Origin: Chitinophaga arvensicola
GTDB taxonomy: Bacteria > Bacteroidota > Bacteroidia > Chitinophagales > Chitinophagaceae
Assembly: GCF_900110835.1 (NCBI RefSeq)
Contig: NZ_FOJG01000002.1
Span: forward strand, 3,860,698 to 3,924,697
Reading direction: 5' to 3'
Length of the DNA: 64,000 nucleotides
The notes below the pieces were generated by a model. It was not told the DNA's origin, did not search any database, and saw only the letters and a list, made by a program, of their open reading frames with translations. The stretch's first letter is position 1. Every line of letters begins with the position of its first letter. The position numbers were made by a program, and so were the translations under genes. This document shows positions 52,470 to 62,274 of the stretch, one piece after another.

Positions 52470-55400
52470 ATGCACGTGAAACTTGTTATACTGGGAACCA
52501 TACTGCTTTTTACCCTGCAAACCGCCCATGCACAAATGAAAGATCCGCAGGATTGGATCGGTTATGAAGACGTACTGGGTGTAAAAAACGGGCTAAGAAA
52601 TTACGATTATGAGGTAAACCTCACTGGCTCTTCAGCCCCCGCAAATGTGTTCTGGCCCGGCGATGCCATCCGCCTGAAATTCCAGCTCATCAACAATACC
52701 AATTACGTTATTGATACAGATGCTAAAGCATACATCATCCGCTACGGCACCAAAGGTATTCCCAATGATATCTGGTGGCCCCGGATGGTGAAACTGGATT
52801 ACGAAAAAGTGATTCCCGTTAAGGTCAGGATCGCGCCCAACGGCTACCTCGACACGGAGATGACCATAGATGACATCAAAGAATATGGCGGTTATGCTGT
52901 TGTATTTGATCTCGGGAAAAACGGGCGCAGACTGGCAACCAGTTTTGTACTGAGCATGAAGCCATCTCCCGTAAAAATGCAATACCCGAAACAATCGCTG
53001 GACTTCCTCGGGGTGGACTTCCTGCAAAGAATGGGGATACAGGCAATCCGTTACGGCGTGCCCTACATGACCACTACCAATCCGGGATACCAGGCTTATA
53101 TGCAGGAACTCAAGCGCCAGATGAAGAACTTCAGCGACAATAATATTACCGTGATGCTGATGTTTGGTGAAGGACAAACCGCGCAATCCATGCCACTGGG
53201 CATCAGCCGGCCACATCTCGACAACAACGGTAAATTTCTCCGGACCAAACAGGATCTTGCGTGGATGCCGGACATGGATGAAGACTTCAAAAAATATGTG
53301 AAAGAACTATGCATGAACTTTGGCTGGCCAAATGGCCCCGTTACATCAGTATGCCTTTGGAATGAGCCATGGGAAGGCACCTCCATCTCCGGTTGGCAGG
53401 CAGACATGCTCCGCTACCGGGAAATATATACCAAAATGGCGGAAGCTGTGCTGGAATCACGCAAAGAAAACAGGGACGTATTAGTAGGTGGCGGCGACTC
53501 CAACTCCAACGCCATGGATAAGTTTTTCGCCGATGGTACCCAAAAGATGCTGCCCATTTTTGATTTTCTCTCTATTCACTATCAGGGCATGGAATCGCCG
53601 GTACTGTACCCGGAATGGAACAACCGAAAAGACTATAAAGGCAAAGTAAAAATATGGGATACAGAAAGCTGGGTGGGCAACACGGATGATCGTATCGGCC
53701 TGGTGGTAGCGGCAAACCGCTCTGCAGGCTACGACCGCTCCATGGGCGTTTACGGAGGATATATGTACTCCGGCGATCCGCACCGATCCGTGCAAAGCAT
53801 GACCATCCGCACCAAAAACGGATTGGAAACTGTTCCCAAATTACATAATACCTGGTCTACCGCTGCCGCCATGGGCGCTACGCAAAGTCTTATCGGCGAA
53901 CGCGAATTCAATCGCCTTTTTTTTAATAACGGTCTTCCCTGGGTAATGGTATTTGACGGTTATCATAACAACAAAGAGGATGGCAGCATTGTGATTGCCG
54001 GCGATCTGGGAGAAGCTTTCGGTGCTACGCATATGTTGTTCCGGAATGTACGCAGTCTTACCGAAGCGAAGAAAAAACAACAATTATATGAACGCTTAAA
54101 AACAACGACAGACCATACCGAACGAAAAAAAATAACTGATGAACTCAGCCAGTTCGCTCCCATTACCGATGGTAAAATGATCGTCAAAGCAGATCCCTCC
54201 TTCTTGTTGTATGATTTTTATGGCAACAATATCGCGCCCCGTAATGGAATATTTACCATCCCGCTCAATTACCAGGGTTATTTTATGCGGGTGAATGGAA
54301 CGCCCCATGCATTCGACAAACTAGTGGCTGCGATCCGCCAGGCGCGCATAGAAGGGTATGAGCCATTGGAGATCATACCAAAAGATTTCACCGCGCCTGT
54401 GGAAACAAAACCAGGCATGCAGCTGCAGCTGACAAATATCCTGAATCGACCGGTGAAAGGTACACTAGCCGTTACCGTGGGCGATCTTCAACTGAGCTAT
54501 CCGCAAACAATTGCGTTCCGTGCTCATGAAACAAAAACAATTACTGTCCAGGTAAAAAATGGCATTGCCAATAAAGAAAACAGTTATCCGTTGCAGGTAC
54601 ATTTCGATGCCGGCCATGATGGCTTTGCCGTTCATTACGAGGATATGCATGTTAATTATATCGCTAAAAAAAGTATCCGGGTAGATGGAGACCTGAGCGA
54701 CTGGGCCGGTGTTATTCCACAAACCATCAAAGGATCTTCCAAAGCCAGTATATCTCTCACGGAAGCAGCCTGGCATCCGTATGAGAACTTTGATACCGCC
54801 TCCGACGGACTGGCCAATACCTATGTAGCTTACGACGATCAATATTTTTATTTCGGCGCCAAGGTGGCTGATAAAACACCCAATAAAGGCGCACCACGGT
54901 TTGAAACAAGAGACGATGACCAATACTTCTACCCGGATACTGCTTACATGCAAACCATGTACGCGATGGAACCGGTGCTGAACAGTCAACCCGTTGCTGC
55001 TGATAATAAAGCAGCCTTGCAACTGCCAACCGGCGGCCGTGTGATGAATTACTTTGAAAACTCTGCCACCACCAGATCTATCGGAATGGACATCAGCCTG
55101 CCAACGGACAGGTATACACGCACTTCGTTGTATTTCCCTGGTATCAGTCAACGTAACGTAGCTGTCGCCGTATACGACCGGGAAAGCGGCAAAGAACTGA
55201 TGACTACCAATATTGAGAATTGCTGGAACGGGGCCTGGCTTAATCTTGACCTGGCAGGAAAGCTGCGTATCCGTTGCTCCGCCATAACCTGGGATAGCTG
55301 GAGGAATACCACCAAACTGGCTGGTATCTTCTTTGATACCTCCGATCAGGCTGCGGGCAGCACCGCAGCGATATTAGCAGGTAAAGATTTTGATACACAG

Positions 55401-56096
55401 GGCAACTGGATAGGCGTATATGGTAAATCAGGATATTACTTACCGGGATCACCCAGTGTACTGGCCAACAATATCCAATGTACACCGGTATCCCAGAACG
55501 ACCTGGTACCATTGGTCTGGCCTAAAAACGTCAGAAGATTTTCCTATCGTAAAACCGGTACCCTCCCTGATGGCATGACCGGGGAGAAATTTGATAATAT
55601 ACTGCTGGCATTCAATGTAATCCCCATCGGAGAGGATGGTATGGAAGCAGCTCCCAAAGGCACTATGCCCCGATATACCGGTTATAAATGCACCGATTAT
55701 GAATATGCACTAAACACCGTTGCATCGGAATATGGCGGTGGCTTTGAAATATGGCGGTTGCTGACTCCCGGTATGCCCCGCAAACATTTCTTTCCCCGGC
55801 AGCCTAAATCGCCTTTTGATGGTGCGGTGAAGAATGGTAAATTGGTAACGGTACGTAAAGGCAATACCCTGTTTACCGAATGTGCTATTCCCTGGAGTGA
55901 AATACCGGATGTAAAACGAATGATTGATAAAGGAGGAAAAGTAAAATTCTCTGCGAGGATCAACGATGATGGCGCCAGCGCCGCCTGTATGGAGCTTGCC
56001 CGTGACCGCAGTGTATCAAAGGTAAATGCCAGGGCTTTCCACCCCGACTGGAAAGAGCACTGGGCAAATGAAGTAGAATTTGGTATAGAAAAATAA
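52470..56096 (+). CDS. Putative clan GH-A glycoside hydrolase with CBM9-like C-terminus
   Basis: The start is moved from 52443 to ATG 52470, which begins the signal peptide (MHVKLVILGTILLFTLQTAH, ending AQ). 1208 residues. A beta-sandwich (about 25-170) precedes a TIM-barrel-like part (about 180-500). Glu299 in VCLWNEPWEG fits the acid/base on strand 4, and Glu399 in IWDTESWVG fits the nucleophile on strand 7, 100 residues apart. A middle beta domain follows (about 590-720), then a CBM9/DOMON-like sandwich (about 725-1208: SIRVDGDLSDWAGV, YVAYDDQYFYFGAKVADK, TLFTECAIPWSEI) that appears split by an inserted domain. I cannot name the GH family. It lies between the GH105/88 and GH92 genes, 7 bp before the latter, so it should act on the same glycan. 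Confidence 0.8.
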   Translation: MHVKLVILGTILLFTLQTAHAQMKDPQDWIGYEDVLGVKNGLRNYDYEVNLTGSSAPANVFWPGDAIRLKFQLINNTNYVIDTDAKAYIIRYGTKGIPNDIWWPRMVKLDYEKVIPVKVRIAPNGYLDTEMTIDDIKEYGGYAVVFDLGKNGRRLATSFVLSMKPSPVKMQYPKQSLDFLGVDFLQRMGIQAIRYGVPYMTTTNPGYQAYMQELKRQMKNFSDNNITVMLMFGEGQTAQSMPLGISRPHLDNNGKFLRTKQDLAWMPDMDEDFKKYVKELCMNFGWPNGPVTSVCLWNEPWEGTSISGWQADMLRYREIYTKMAEAVLESRKENRDVLVGGGDSNSNAMDKFFADGTQKMLPIFDFLSIHYQGMESPVLYPEWNNRKDYKGKVKIWDTESWVGNTDDRIGLVVAANRSAGYDRSMGVYGGYMYSGDPHRSVQSMTIRTKNGLETVPKLHNTWSTAAAMGATQSLIGEREFNRLFFNNGLPWVMVFDGYHNNKEDGSIVIAGDLGEAFGATHMLFRNVRSLTEAKKKQQLYERLKTTTDHTERKKITDELSQFAPITDGKMIVKADPSFLLYDFYGNNIAPRNGIFTIPLNYQGYFMRVNGTPHAFDKLVAAIRQARIEGYEPLEIIPKDFTAPVETKPGMQLQLTNILNRPVKGTLAVTVGDLQLSYPQTIAFRAHETKTITVQVKNGIANKENSYPLQVHFDAGHDGFAVHYEDMHVNYIAKKSIRVDGDLSDWAGVIPQTIKGSSKASISLTEAAWHPYENFDTASDGLANTYVAYDDQYFYFGAKVADKTPNKGAPRFETRDDDQYFYPDTAYMQTMYAMEPVLNSQPVAADNKAALQLPTGGRVMNYFENSATTRSIGMDISLPTDRYTRTSLYFPGISQRNVAVAVYDRESGKELMTTNIENCWNGAWLNLDLAGKLRIRCSAITWDSWRNTTKLAGIFFDTSDQAAGSTAAILAGKDFDTQGNWIGVYGKSGYYLPGSPSVLANNIQCTPVSQNDLVPLVWPKNVRRFSYRKTGTLPDGMTGEKFDNILLAFNVIPIGEDGMEAAPKGTMPRYTGYKCTDYEYALNTVASEYGGGFEIWRLLTPGMPRKHFFPRQPKSPFDGAVKNGKLVTVRKGNTLFTECAIPWSEIPDVKRMIDKGGKVKFSARINDDGASAACMELARDRSVSKVNARAFHPDWKEHWANEVEFGIEK

Positions 56097-56103
56097 TTCA
56101 GCC

Positions 56104-58386
56104 ATGGGCAGATATCTATTGCTTCTTTTTTTTATCCCTTTCATAACGGGATGTAGTGCAACAACTGATAGTCAGAACGACAAAGTTGATGTACTCAGTT
56201 TTGTTAATCCTTTTATTGGCACCGGTGGCCATGGGCATACCTTTCCGGGAGCCGCCTATCCATCCGGCATGGTGCAGTTAAGCCCGGATACAGGCGTCGA
56301 TGGCTGGGACTGGTGCTCAGGCTATCACTATTCCGATAGTACCATCATCGGTTTTTCCCATACCCATCTTTCCGGTACCGGGCGTTCCGATCTGCTGGAC
56401 GTAATGCTGATGCCAACTGTAGGTAAAATAGCCATCAAACCCGGTAGTAAAACTCAACCCGGAGATGGATACCGCTCCAGGTTTTCCCATGATGAAGAAG
56501 TGGCCACACCCGGCTATTACAAGGTAAAGCTGCAGGATTATGATATCACTGCCGAGCTGACCGTTTCACCACGCTGCGGCTTTCATCGGTATACCTTTCC
56601 TGCAAATAAAGCATCGCATATTATACTGGACCTGTCGCATCACTATGAAACAGATTCTGTGCTGTTTACCTCCGTTAATGTGATAGATAGCTGCACCCTC
56701 ACCGGCGAACGACAAACCAAAGGCTGGGGCGAACCCGGAGAAAAATACTGGGTACATCAGAAAGTGTTTTATGCTATCAAAGTTTCAAAGCCATTTAGTC
56801 CGTCTATTGCGGTAGATGGGGATTTCATCACTCCTGCCACTGCCACCGGTAAAAACGTAAAAGCAGTACTCAACTTCGAAACATCGAAAGATGAAATGGT
56901 ACTGGTAAAGGTGGGTATATCACCGGTAAGTATTGAAAATGCGCTGGAGAATTTATCGTCAGAAATACCTAACTGGGATTTCAACGAGATCCTCACACAG
57001 GCGCAATTGAAATGGGAACATGAACTGTCTAAAATCAAGGTGACTGCTCCCGATAAAACAAAAACGATTTTCTATACGGCCTTATACCACAGCTTGGTTA
57101 CTCCCTATCTTTTTAATGACGTAAATAAGGAGTATACCGGCTTTGATGCTAAAACACATAAAGCAGATGGATTTAAAAACTATACGGCATTATCCCTGTG
57201 GGATACCTTCCGTTCCCTGAATCCGCTGCTGACAATACTTGATCCGGGTAAAGCGAATGATATCATCCAATCCATGCTGGCGCAATATGATCAGACTGGC
57301 TTGCTACCGGTTTGGCCGTTATGGTCCAGTGAAACCAACTGTATGATCGGTTATCATGCCGTGCCCATTATTGCAGACGCTTATTTCAAAGGTATCCGCA
57401 ATTACGATGTGAACAAAGCTTACGAAGCGATGAAAAGATCAGCTATGCAGGATGCGTTTGGCGTAAAGGAACTAAAGCAGTTCGGATATATTCCATATGA
57501 TCTGTACAACAAATCCGTTTCCACTGCATTGGAATATTGCTATGATGATTGGTGTATCGCGCAAATGGCGAAGGAACTGGGTCATGAAGAAGACTATGCT
57601 TATTTCATGAAAAGGGCCATGTCCTACACCACTTATTTTGATAAAGAAAATAAACTGATGAATGGTTTTTCGAGTACGCGCAGTTTCCGTCGCCCATTCG
57701 ATCCTTTCCTCTCTTCTTATGGGCCGGGGGATTGGGTAGAAGGAAATTCCTGGCAATATTCTTTCTTCGTGCCGCACGATATACAGGGATTGATTAACCT
57801 TTATGGTAGCAATGCCGGCTTCGGGCAGGCGCTGGATAGCTTATTTGCGGTGTCCTCCAACCTCTCCGGGCATGATGTGCCCATAGATATCAGTGGATTG
57901 ATCGGGCAGTATGCACAGGGAAATGAGCCCAGTCACCATGTGGCGTACCTGTACAATTACATCGGGCAGCCGTATAAGACACAGGAAAAACTTCACCAGA
58001 TCATGACCACGCTGTATACCGATCAGCCGGATGGTTTGTCTGGAAATGATGATTGCGGGCAGATGTCGGCATGGTATGTATTCAGTGCTATGGGCTTTTA
58101 TCCGGTGAATCCTGCGGAAGGCATTTACGTATTCGGGAAACCTATGCTGACCAGTGCCGCTATTGTTACAAATAATAAGACTTTTACCATGAAGGCCATT
58201 GGGTTAAGTGACAAGAACAGGTATATCCAATCGGTAAAATTGAACGGAAAAGACTATACGAAATTGTTCATCCATCACAAAGATATTATGGAAGGAGGCA
58301 GCCTTGAATTCACGATGGGGGCGGCCCCTGGTGCTTTCAATGGTGCGACATTACCACCTTCGGTCTCTACAGCCACAGAAAGATAG
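56104..58386 (+). CDS. GH92 alpha-mannosidase lipoprotein
   Basis: 760 residues, lipobox ITGC (Cys17). The family hallmarks are complete: VNPFIGTGGHGHTFPGAAYP at the start of the mature part, GFSHTHLSGTGRSDLLD, the acid Glu608 in QGNEPSHHVAYLYNY, and the base Asp649/Asp650 in LSGNDDCGQMSAWYVFSAMG. GH92 enzymes are calcium-dependent exo-alpha-mannosidases (alpha-1,2, 1,3, 1,4 or 1,6). The linkage is not readable from motifs. It is the last gene of the locus and converges on the membrane protein gene at 58450. With a GH105/88 enzyme beside it, a side chain of uronic acid on alpha-mannose is a reasonable target. Confidence 0.95.
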   Translation: MGRYLLLLFFIPFITGCSATTDSQNDKVDVLSFVNPFIGTGGHGHTFPGAAYPSGMVQLSPDTGVDGWDWCSGYHYSDSTIIGFSHTHLSGTGRSDLLDVMLMPTVGKIAIKPGSKTQPGDGYRSRFSHDEEVATPGYYKVKLQDYDITAELTVSPRCGFHRYTFPANKASHIILDLSHHYETDSVLFTSVNVIDSCTLTGERQTKGWGEPGEKYWVHQKVFYAIKVSKPFSPSIAVDGDFITPATATGKNVKAVLNFETSKDEMVLVKVGISPVSIENALENLSSEIPNWDFNEILTQAQLKWEHELSKIKVTAPDKTKTIFYTALYHSLVTPYLFNDVNKEYTGFDAKTHKADGFKNYTALSLWDTFRSLNPLLTILDPGKANDIIQSMLAQYDQTGLLPVWPLWSSETNCMIGYHAVPIIADAYFKGIRNYDVNKAYEAMKRSAMQDAFGVKELKQFGYIPYDLYNKSVSTALEYCYDDWCIAQMAKELGHEEDYAYFMKRAMSYTTYFDKENKLMNGFSSTRSFRRPFDPFLSSYGPGDWVEGNSWQYSFFVPHDIQGLINLYGSNAGFGQALDSLFAVSSNLSGHDVPIDISGLIGQYAQGNEPSHHVAYLYNYIGQPYKTQEKLHQIMTTLYTDQPDGLSGNDDCGQMSAWYVFSAMGFYPVNPAEGIYVFGKPMLTSAAIVTNNKTFTMKAIGLSDKNRYIQSVKLNGKDYTKLFIHHKDIMEGGSLEFTMGAAPGAFNGATLPPSVSTATER

Positions 58387-58449
58387 TTTATGGTGATTGC
58401 ATGGCCGGGGTCTCTGATGCTGAGAATTGCAGATGAGATTTACCGGCCA

Positions 58450-59787
58450 TTATTGTAGCACCTGGTCGAACTGTTGTTCATAAACAACCTGTCCGTCAAG
58501 TTTATTCACTTTCACATAATCTACTGCCCCACAACCCTTGAAGCGCAATATTAATTCATTGGCCATCCCTATGGGCTTTTCATATGCGATGTTATAGATT
58601 TTTTTTCCGTCGAGATAAAAGGTCGAGGTTTTGTTCTCCACCCGGATCCCCATCACATGCCATTGAGACGCATCAAAATTAAAGTTGGTGAGGTTGAATT
58701 CATCGCCTTTGATGGTCTTTTCCCCGCTTATGAATTTTATGTATGCATAACCGGCCTCATTCAGAGCAAAACCATGCATACCTGTGCTGGATAACAGGTA
58801 CATCATAACGTCGGAGCGCGGAATAGCAAAGTCTTTCGCGGCGTTTCGCACGCGGGCTTCGAACATAAAATTATCGCCGTCCACCAGCTTTTCTTTATAG
58901 TACACGTAACTCACAAATAAGTGGCCGGGGCGGGCTTCCGGCACTACGCTATCCAGCGGAAGGCTCAGAAATCCTTCTTTATTATAGGCCTGGCTAATGG
59001 GCAGTGTTCTGAAAATATTCTTTCTCTCGTTACGTGTAAAAATAGACCATCCCTGTTTGCGGTTTTCTATGGTGATCGTTTTTATGATGCGCCCATTATA
59101 TTCCAGCCGGCAAAGGCCATCTCCTTCATAGATGTAAGTAGCGTTTACTTTTCCCACATTCCTGGTGAGATGTTTTTGTGAGGTATCTCCATTAGCTTCT
59201 TCGTACACCAATTTTATGTCCTTTAAAAGGGAAGCCGGAATACTGTAGGAAAAGGTGACGGTTAAAGGATTGGCGCCTTTTGGATTCGATACGGAAAAAT
59301 CTATCTTCGACAACAGGTAATCGGTATACATCTCCTTTATCTTCAAAATATATAACAGGTATCCGCTGACAAGCAACAAGAGTCCGGAAAGTACATAGAT
59401 ATACATACGGCTTGCTGGCGGCTGTTTTCCGGGGCTATTCACCGGCGTATTGATTACCGGTTTCTGTTTTTCTTCCGGGTCTTCGTCATTTGTATTTGCC
59501 GCCTCTACGATCCGGGTCTTTTTAATCACAAAATCTGTATAGCCTGTATAACCCAAAAAACTGCACAGCGCGTCTCTTGTGGCCAGTTGTGGATTACCGG
59601 TACGCTGTTGAAAGAAACGCTTAAGGGTATTGGCATTAACCGTAACATCCGTAGCCTCTAAGATCATGTTTTCCAATGTCTTAAATTGATCGAGATCCCA
59701 GGAATCCGGTGGTCCCCAGGAAACAAAGCGGGTAGTATATTCGCTGATTATTTCCTTTATATAGCGTCTGTCCCTTACTTCGTCCAT
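58450..59787 (-). CDS. Membrane protein with N-terminal helical domain and periplasmic lectin-like domain
   Basis: 445 residues. The cytoplasmic N-terminus (1-90) is a helical module with NANTLKRFFQQRTGNPQ and RDALCSFLGYTGYTDFV; I have seen this pattern at the start of many uncharacterised Bacteroidota proteins, and it may bind DNA. A Glu/Pro-rich linker, one membrane helix (128-149), a PKD-like sandwich (about 165-245: NPLTVTFSYSIPASLL) and a C-terminal concanavalin/LamG-like domain (about 265-445: NFMFEARVRN, WHVMGIRVENKTSTFYLDGK) follow. No kinase, receiver or protease part is present. The layout suggests a one-step transmembrane sensor. It is convergent with GH92, 63 bp apart. Function is inferred from architecture only. 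Confidence 0.75.
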   Translation of the reverse strand: MDEVRDRRYIKEIISEYTTRFVSWGPPDSWDLDQFKTLENMILEATDVTVNANTLKRFFQQRTGNPQLATRDALCSFLGYTGYTDFVIKKTRIVEAANTNDEDPEEKQKPVINTPVNSPGKQPPASRMYIYVLSGLLLLVSGYLLYILKIKEMYTDYLLSKIDFSVSNPKGANPLTVTFSYSIPASLLKDIKLVYEEANGDTSQKHLTRNVGKVNATYIYEGDGLCRLEYNGRIIKTITIENRKQGWSIFTRNERKNIFRTLPISQAYNKEGFLSLPLDSVVPEARPGHLFVSYVYYKEKLVDGDNFMFEARVRNAAKDFAIPRSDVMMYLLSSTGMHGFALNEAGYAYIKFISGEKTIKGDEFNLTNFNFDASQWHVMGIRVENKTSTFYLDGKKIYNIAYEKPIGMANELILRFKGCGAVDYVKVNKLDGQVVYEQQFDQVLQ

Positions 59788-59997
59788 GATATCTACAAAG
59801 TTAGCTTTGGTTAATAATTGCTGTAGGTGGAATTTTGGTTGGAATATTACGACAATTTCCCGCCTCCTGGAAATTTTATATTCGTGGTAATATCAGGCTA
59901 AAGGCGATCATTCGCCGTTTATGGGTAAAAATGTACCTTCGCGTTTCAACAGTTTGTACCCGAACTTATTTGTTAACGGAAAGTGTGCCCGGAAAAT

Positions 59998-61044
59998 ATG
60001 AACAAGAATACTGAATACGAAAAAATGCCCAAAAACTTAAAGGGGCTTCATCTGTCAGATAAAGAACAGCATGCGCTGAATAAATTAAAATGGGTGGTGA
60101 CCGAAAAAATACACGGCGCCAACTTCAGCTTCGTATACGAGAATCATCAATTACTTTATGCCAAACGGAAGGACTACCTACGCTGGACAGACGATTTCTT
60201 CGGATTTCAGGCAGTAGCGGCAGAAATGGAAACTCAGTTAATCAGACTGTTTGAGCAATTGAAACAGGATATCCCTGCACACAAATACATTATCTATGGG
60301 GAATTATTTGGCGGGAAATATCCACATCCCGAAGTAGTGGCCGCTCCTGAGGTACAGGCTATACAAACCGGTGTGTACTACAGTCCTTCGATCCGTTTCT
60401 GCGCATTCGACATCGCTATAGAAACCACCGAAAAAGCATATCTCGATTATGAGACCGCCGTGCGTTACTTCGAACAATTCAATATCCTCTACGCAAAAAT
60501 ATTATTCAGCGGTAAATGGAACGAAGCATTGAACTTTAATACCAGGATTGATTCACAGATCCCGGCGCAGTTAAATCTGCCGATGCTTACACCTAACCTC
60601 ATTGAAGGAATTGTTATCAAACCGCTCCATCATTCCGGCGTTTCAGATCTTTCCCGTCGTCCCATTATCAAACTGAAAAATCCGGAATTCGATGAAGAAG
60701 AGAAATTTCATGAGGCAGAAAAATGGTCCTTTATTCCCAACGTGACCACCTTATCAGAGGAACTATCTTTTTTGGTAGATGAAATGACACATTACATCAC
60801 AGAGAACAGGTTAAATAGTGCCTTATCAAAGATCGGGCGCCTGGATCCCGGTGATGAAAAGCGGATGCAGGAGATAAAGAAAGAGCTCCAGGAAGATGTG
60901 CTGACTGATTTTAATGAGGATAATGATAAGATCCTGGATGAACTGGATGAGGAGAAGAGGGAGTGGGTAAAGGAGCGTGTATGGGTGAGGGTGAGTGAGT
61001 TTGTGAGTGGTGCGGGAAATGCTTTACACGATGTAATCCTGTAG
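59998..61044 (+). CDS. Rnl2-type RNA ligase
   Basis: 348 residues from ATG 59998; a GTG five codons upstream is less likely. The nucleotidyltransferase motifs are in order: motif I VTEKIHGANFSF with lysine nucleophile Lys37, motif III-like RFCAFDIAI, motif IV LIEGIVIKP, motif V PIIKLKNPEF. The EKIHGANF form is that of T4 Rnl2 and trypanosome editing ligases, which seal 3'-OH/5'-phosphate nicks in RNA. The C-terminal about 110 residues are helical and highly charged. A metallophosphoesterase starts 2.8 kb downstream; such pairs are used in RNA repair, but other genes lie between here. Cytoplasmic, no signal peptide. Confidence 0.9.
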   Translation: MNKNTEYEKMPKNLKGLHLSDKEQHALNKLKWVVTEKIHGANFSFVYENHQLLYAKRKDYLRWTDDFFGFQAVAAEMETQLIRLFEQLKQDIPAHKYIIYGELFGGKYPHPEVVAAPEVQAIQTGVYYSPSIRFCAFDIAIETTEKAYLDYETAVRYFEQFNILYAKILFSGKWNEALNFNTRIDSQIPAQLNLPMLTPNLIEGIVIKPLHHSGVSDLSRRPIIKLKNPEFDEEEKFHEAEKWSFIPNVTTLSEELSFLVDEMTHYITENRLNSALSKIGRLDPGDEKRMQEIKKELQEDVLTDFNEDNDKILDELDEEKREWVKERVWVRVSEFVSGAGNALHDVIL

Positions 61045-61125
61045 TTCAGTTTACCTATATTTGTTATACATCATTGCAGTATACCTTCCGGTATGCTCTG
61101 TCTGTAAAACCTATCTGTAAATAAA

Positions 61126-62274
61126 ATGAGTTGGCTGTACTTTGCAAGTGTTATTGTATCCATCTATCTGTTATTGTTGTTAATCGGGAAGCCTGATAAA
61201 ACGACTGCCGATAAAATTTTAACTGCCTGGCAATTATTTGCCACTTTGCACCTGGCGGATCTGTACTTCGTTATATCCGGGCGTTACCATCAATTCCCCT
61301 ATCTGTTGGGGTGGAGTGGCGTATTTCCCCTCCTGCATGGCCCCTTTCTATATCTTTATATTTTACATTTAACAGCTAAAAAAAGACTGGGGCTATGGTG
61401 GTTATTGCACTTTTTACCGGTGGTGCTCATCAGCATATGCTGGCTGCCATTCCTGCTGTTACCCTCACAGGAAAAAATACGCGTCTTTGATAGCGGTCTC
61501 CCGGCCTTTAGCAACCTGGCGTTCTTCACCAATATCACCATTATTGTATCTGGGGTTAGTTACATTACCGCATCAGCGATATTGCTATATAGATTTAAAC
61601 GCCAACTGAAAGAGGAATTTTCAAACACCGAAAAGATCAGTTTAAACTGGCTGCGCTACCTGATCGGAGGTATGGGGATTATCTGGCTATTTGTAGTATT
61701 TTATCAAACGCCGCAAACGATTTACCTCAGCGCATCTCTATTTATATGTTTCATCGGCTTTTTTGGCGTACGTCAAAAAACAATATTCAAATCTCCCGTA
61801 ACCCCGCAAATTACCTCAGCACCGGAAAAGGAGATGGCGGCACCCGTTACACCCAGTCAGCCAGTGGCAATTAAAGCACCCATTACCTCCATTAAATATA
61901 AAGGCTCAACCCTTACGGAAGACAATGCGTTAAAAATTCAGGAACAACTAAAGGAGTTAATGGAACGGGAACAGTTGTATACAAATCCGGAACTCACACT
62001 TGGAGATGTAGCCCGGACCCTGGAGATACACGATGCCATTTTGTCTCAGGTTATCAACTCTAAATTTGGTCAGAATTTTTACGATTATATCAACTCCCTG
62101 CGGGTAGAAGCGTTTAAAAAAATAGTAGCGGCTCCGGGAAGTAAGAGCTATACCTTATTATCCATTGCCTTCGAATGTGGGTTTAATTCCAAGTCTTCCT
62201 TCAACCGTAATTTCCGGAAATTTACTGGTCAGCAGCCGTCCGCCTATCTGAAGGATCAGTCGCCGTCGTCCTGA
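61126..62274 (+). CDS. AraC-type regulator with multi-pass membrane sensor
   Basis: 382 residues. Seven or so hydrophobic helices occupy 1-225 (from LYFASVIVSIYLLLLLIG to SASLFICFIGFFGV), then a Pro/Thr-rich linker and the AraC DNA-binding part (about 280-378: LTLGDVARTLEIHDAILSQV, then LLSIAFECGFNSKSSFNRNF). It combines membrane sensing and DNA binding in one chain, a common Bacteroidota design whose signals are unknown. An apparent 5' remnant of the same type lies at 31647-31778. It may control the downstream esterase and barrel genes. Confidence 0.9.
   Translation: MSWLYFASVIVSIYLLLLLIGKPDKTTADKILTAWQLFATLHLADLYFVISGRYHQFPYLLGWSGVFPLLHGPFLYLYILHLTAKKRLGLWWLLHFLPVVLISICWLPFLLLPSQEKIRVFDSGLPAFSNLAFFTNITIIVSGVSYITASAILLYRFKRQLKEEFSNTEKISLNWLRYLIGGMGIIWLFVVFYQTPQTIYLSASLFICFIGFFGVRQKTIFKSPVTPQITSAPEKEMAAPVTPSQPVAIKAPITSIKYKGSTLTEDNALKIQEQLKELMEREQLYTNPELTLGDVARTLEIHDAILSQVINSKFGQNFYDYINSLRVEAFKKIVAAPGSKSYTLLSIAFECGFNSKSSFNRNFRKFTGQQPSAYLKDQSPSS

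Noticed and set aside
54465..55151. A 228-codon minus-strand frame inside the large glycosidase gene
   Set aside because: No start context, no domain, and the plus-strand protein is continuous across the region.
58401..58450. 8-bp inverted repeat (ATGGCCGG/CCGGCCAT) between GH92 and the membrane protein as a terminator
   Set aside because: 34-nt loop and no T run on either side, so termination there is doubtful.
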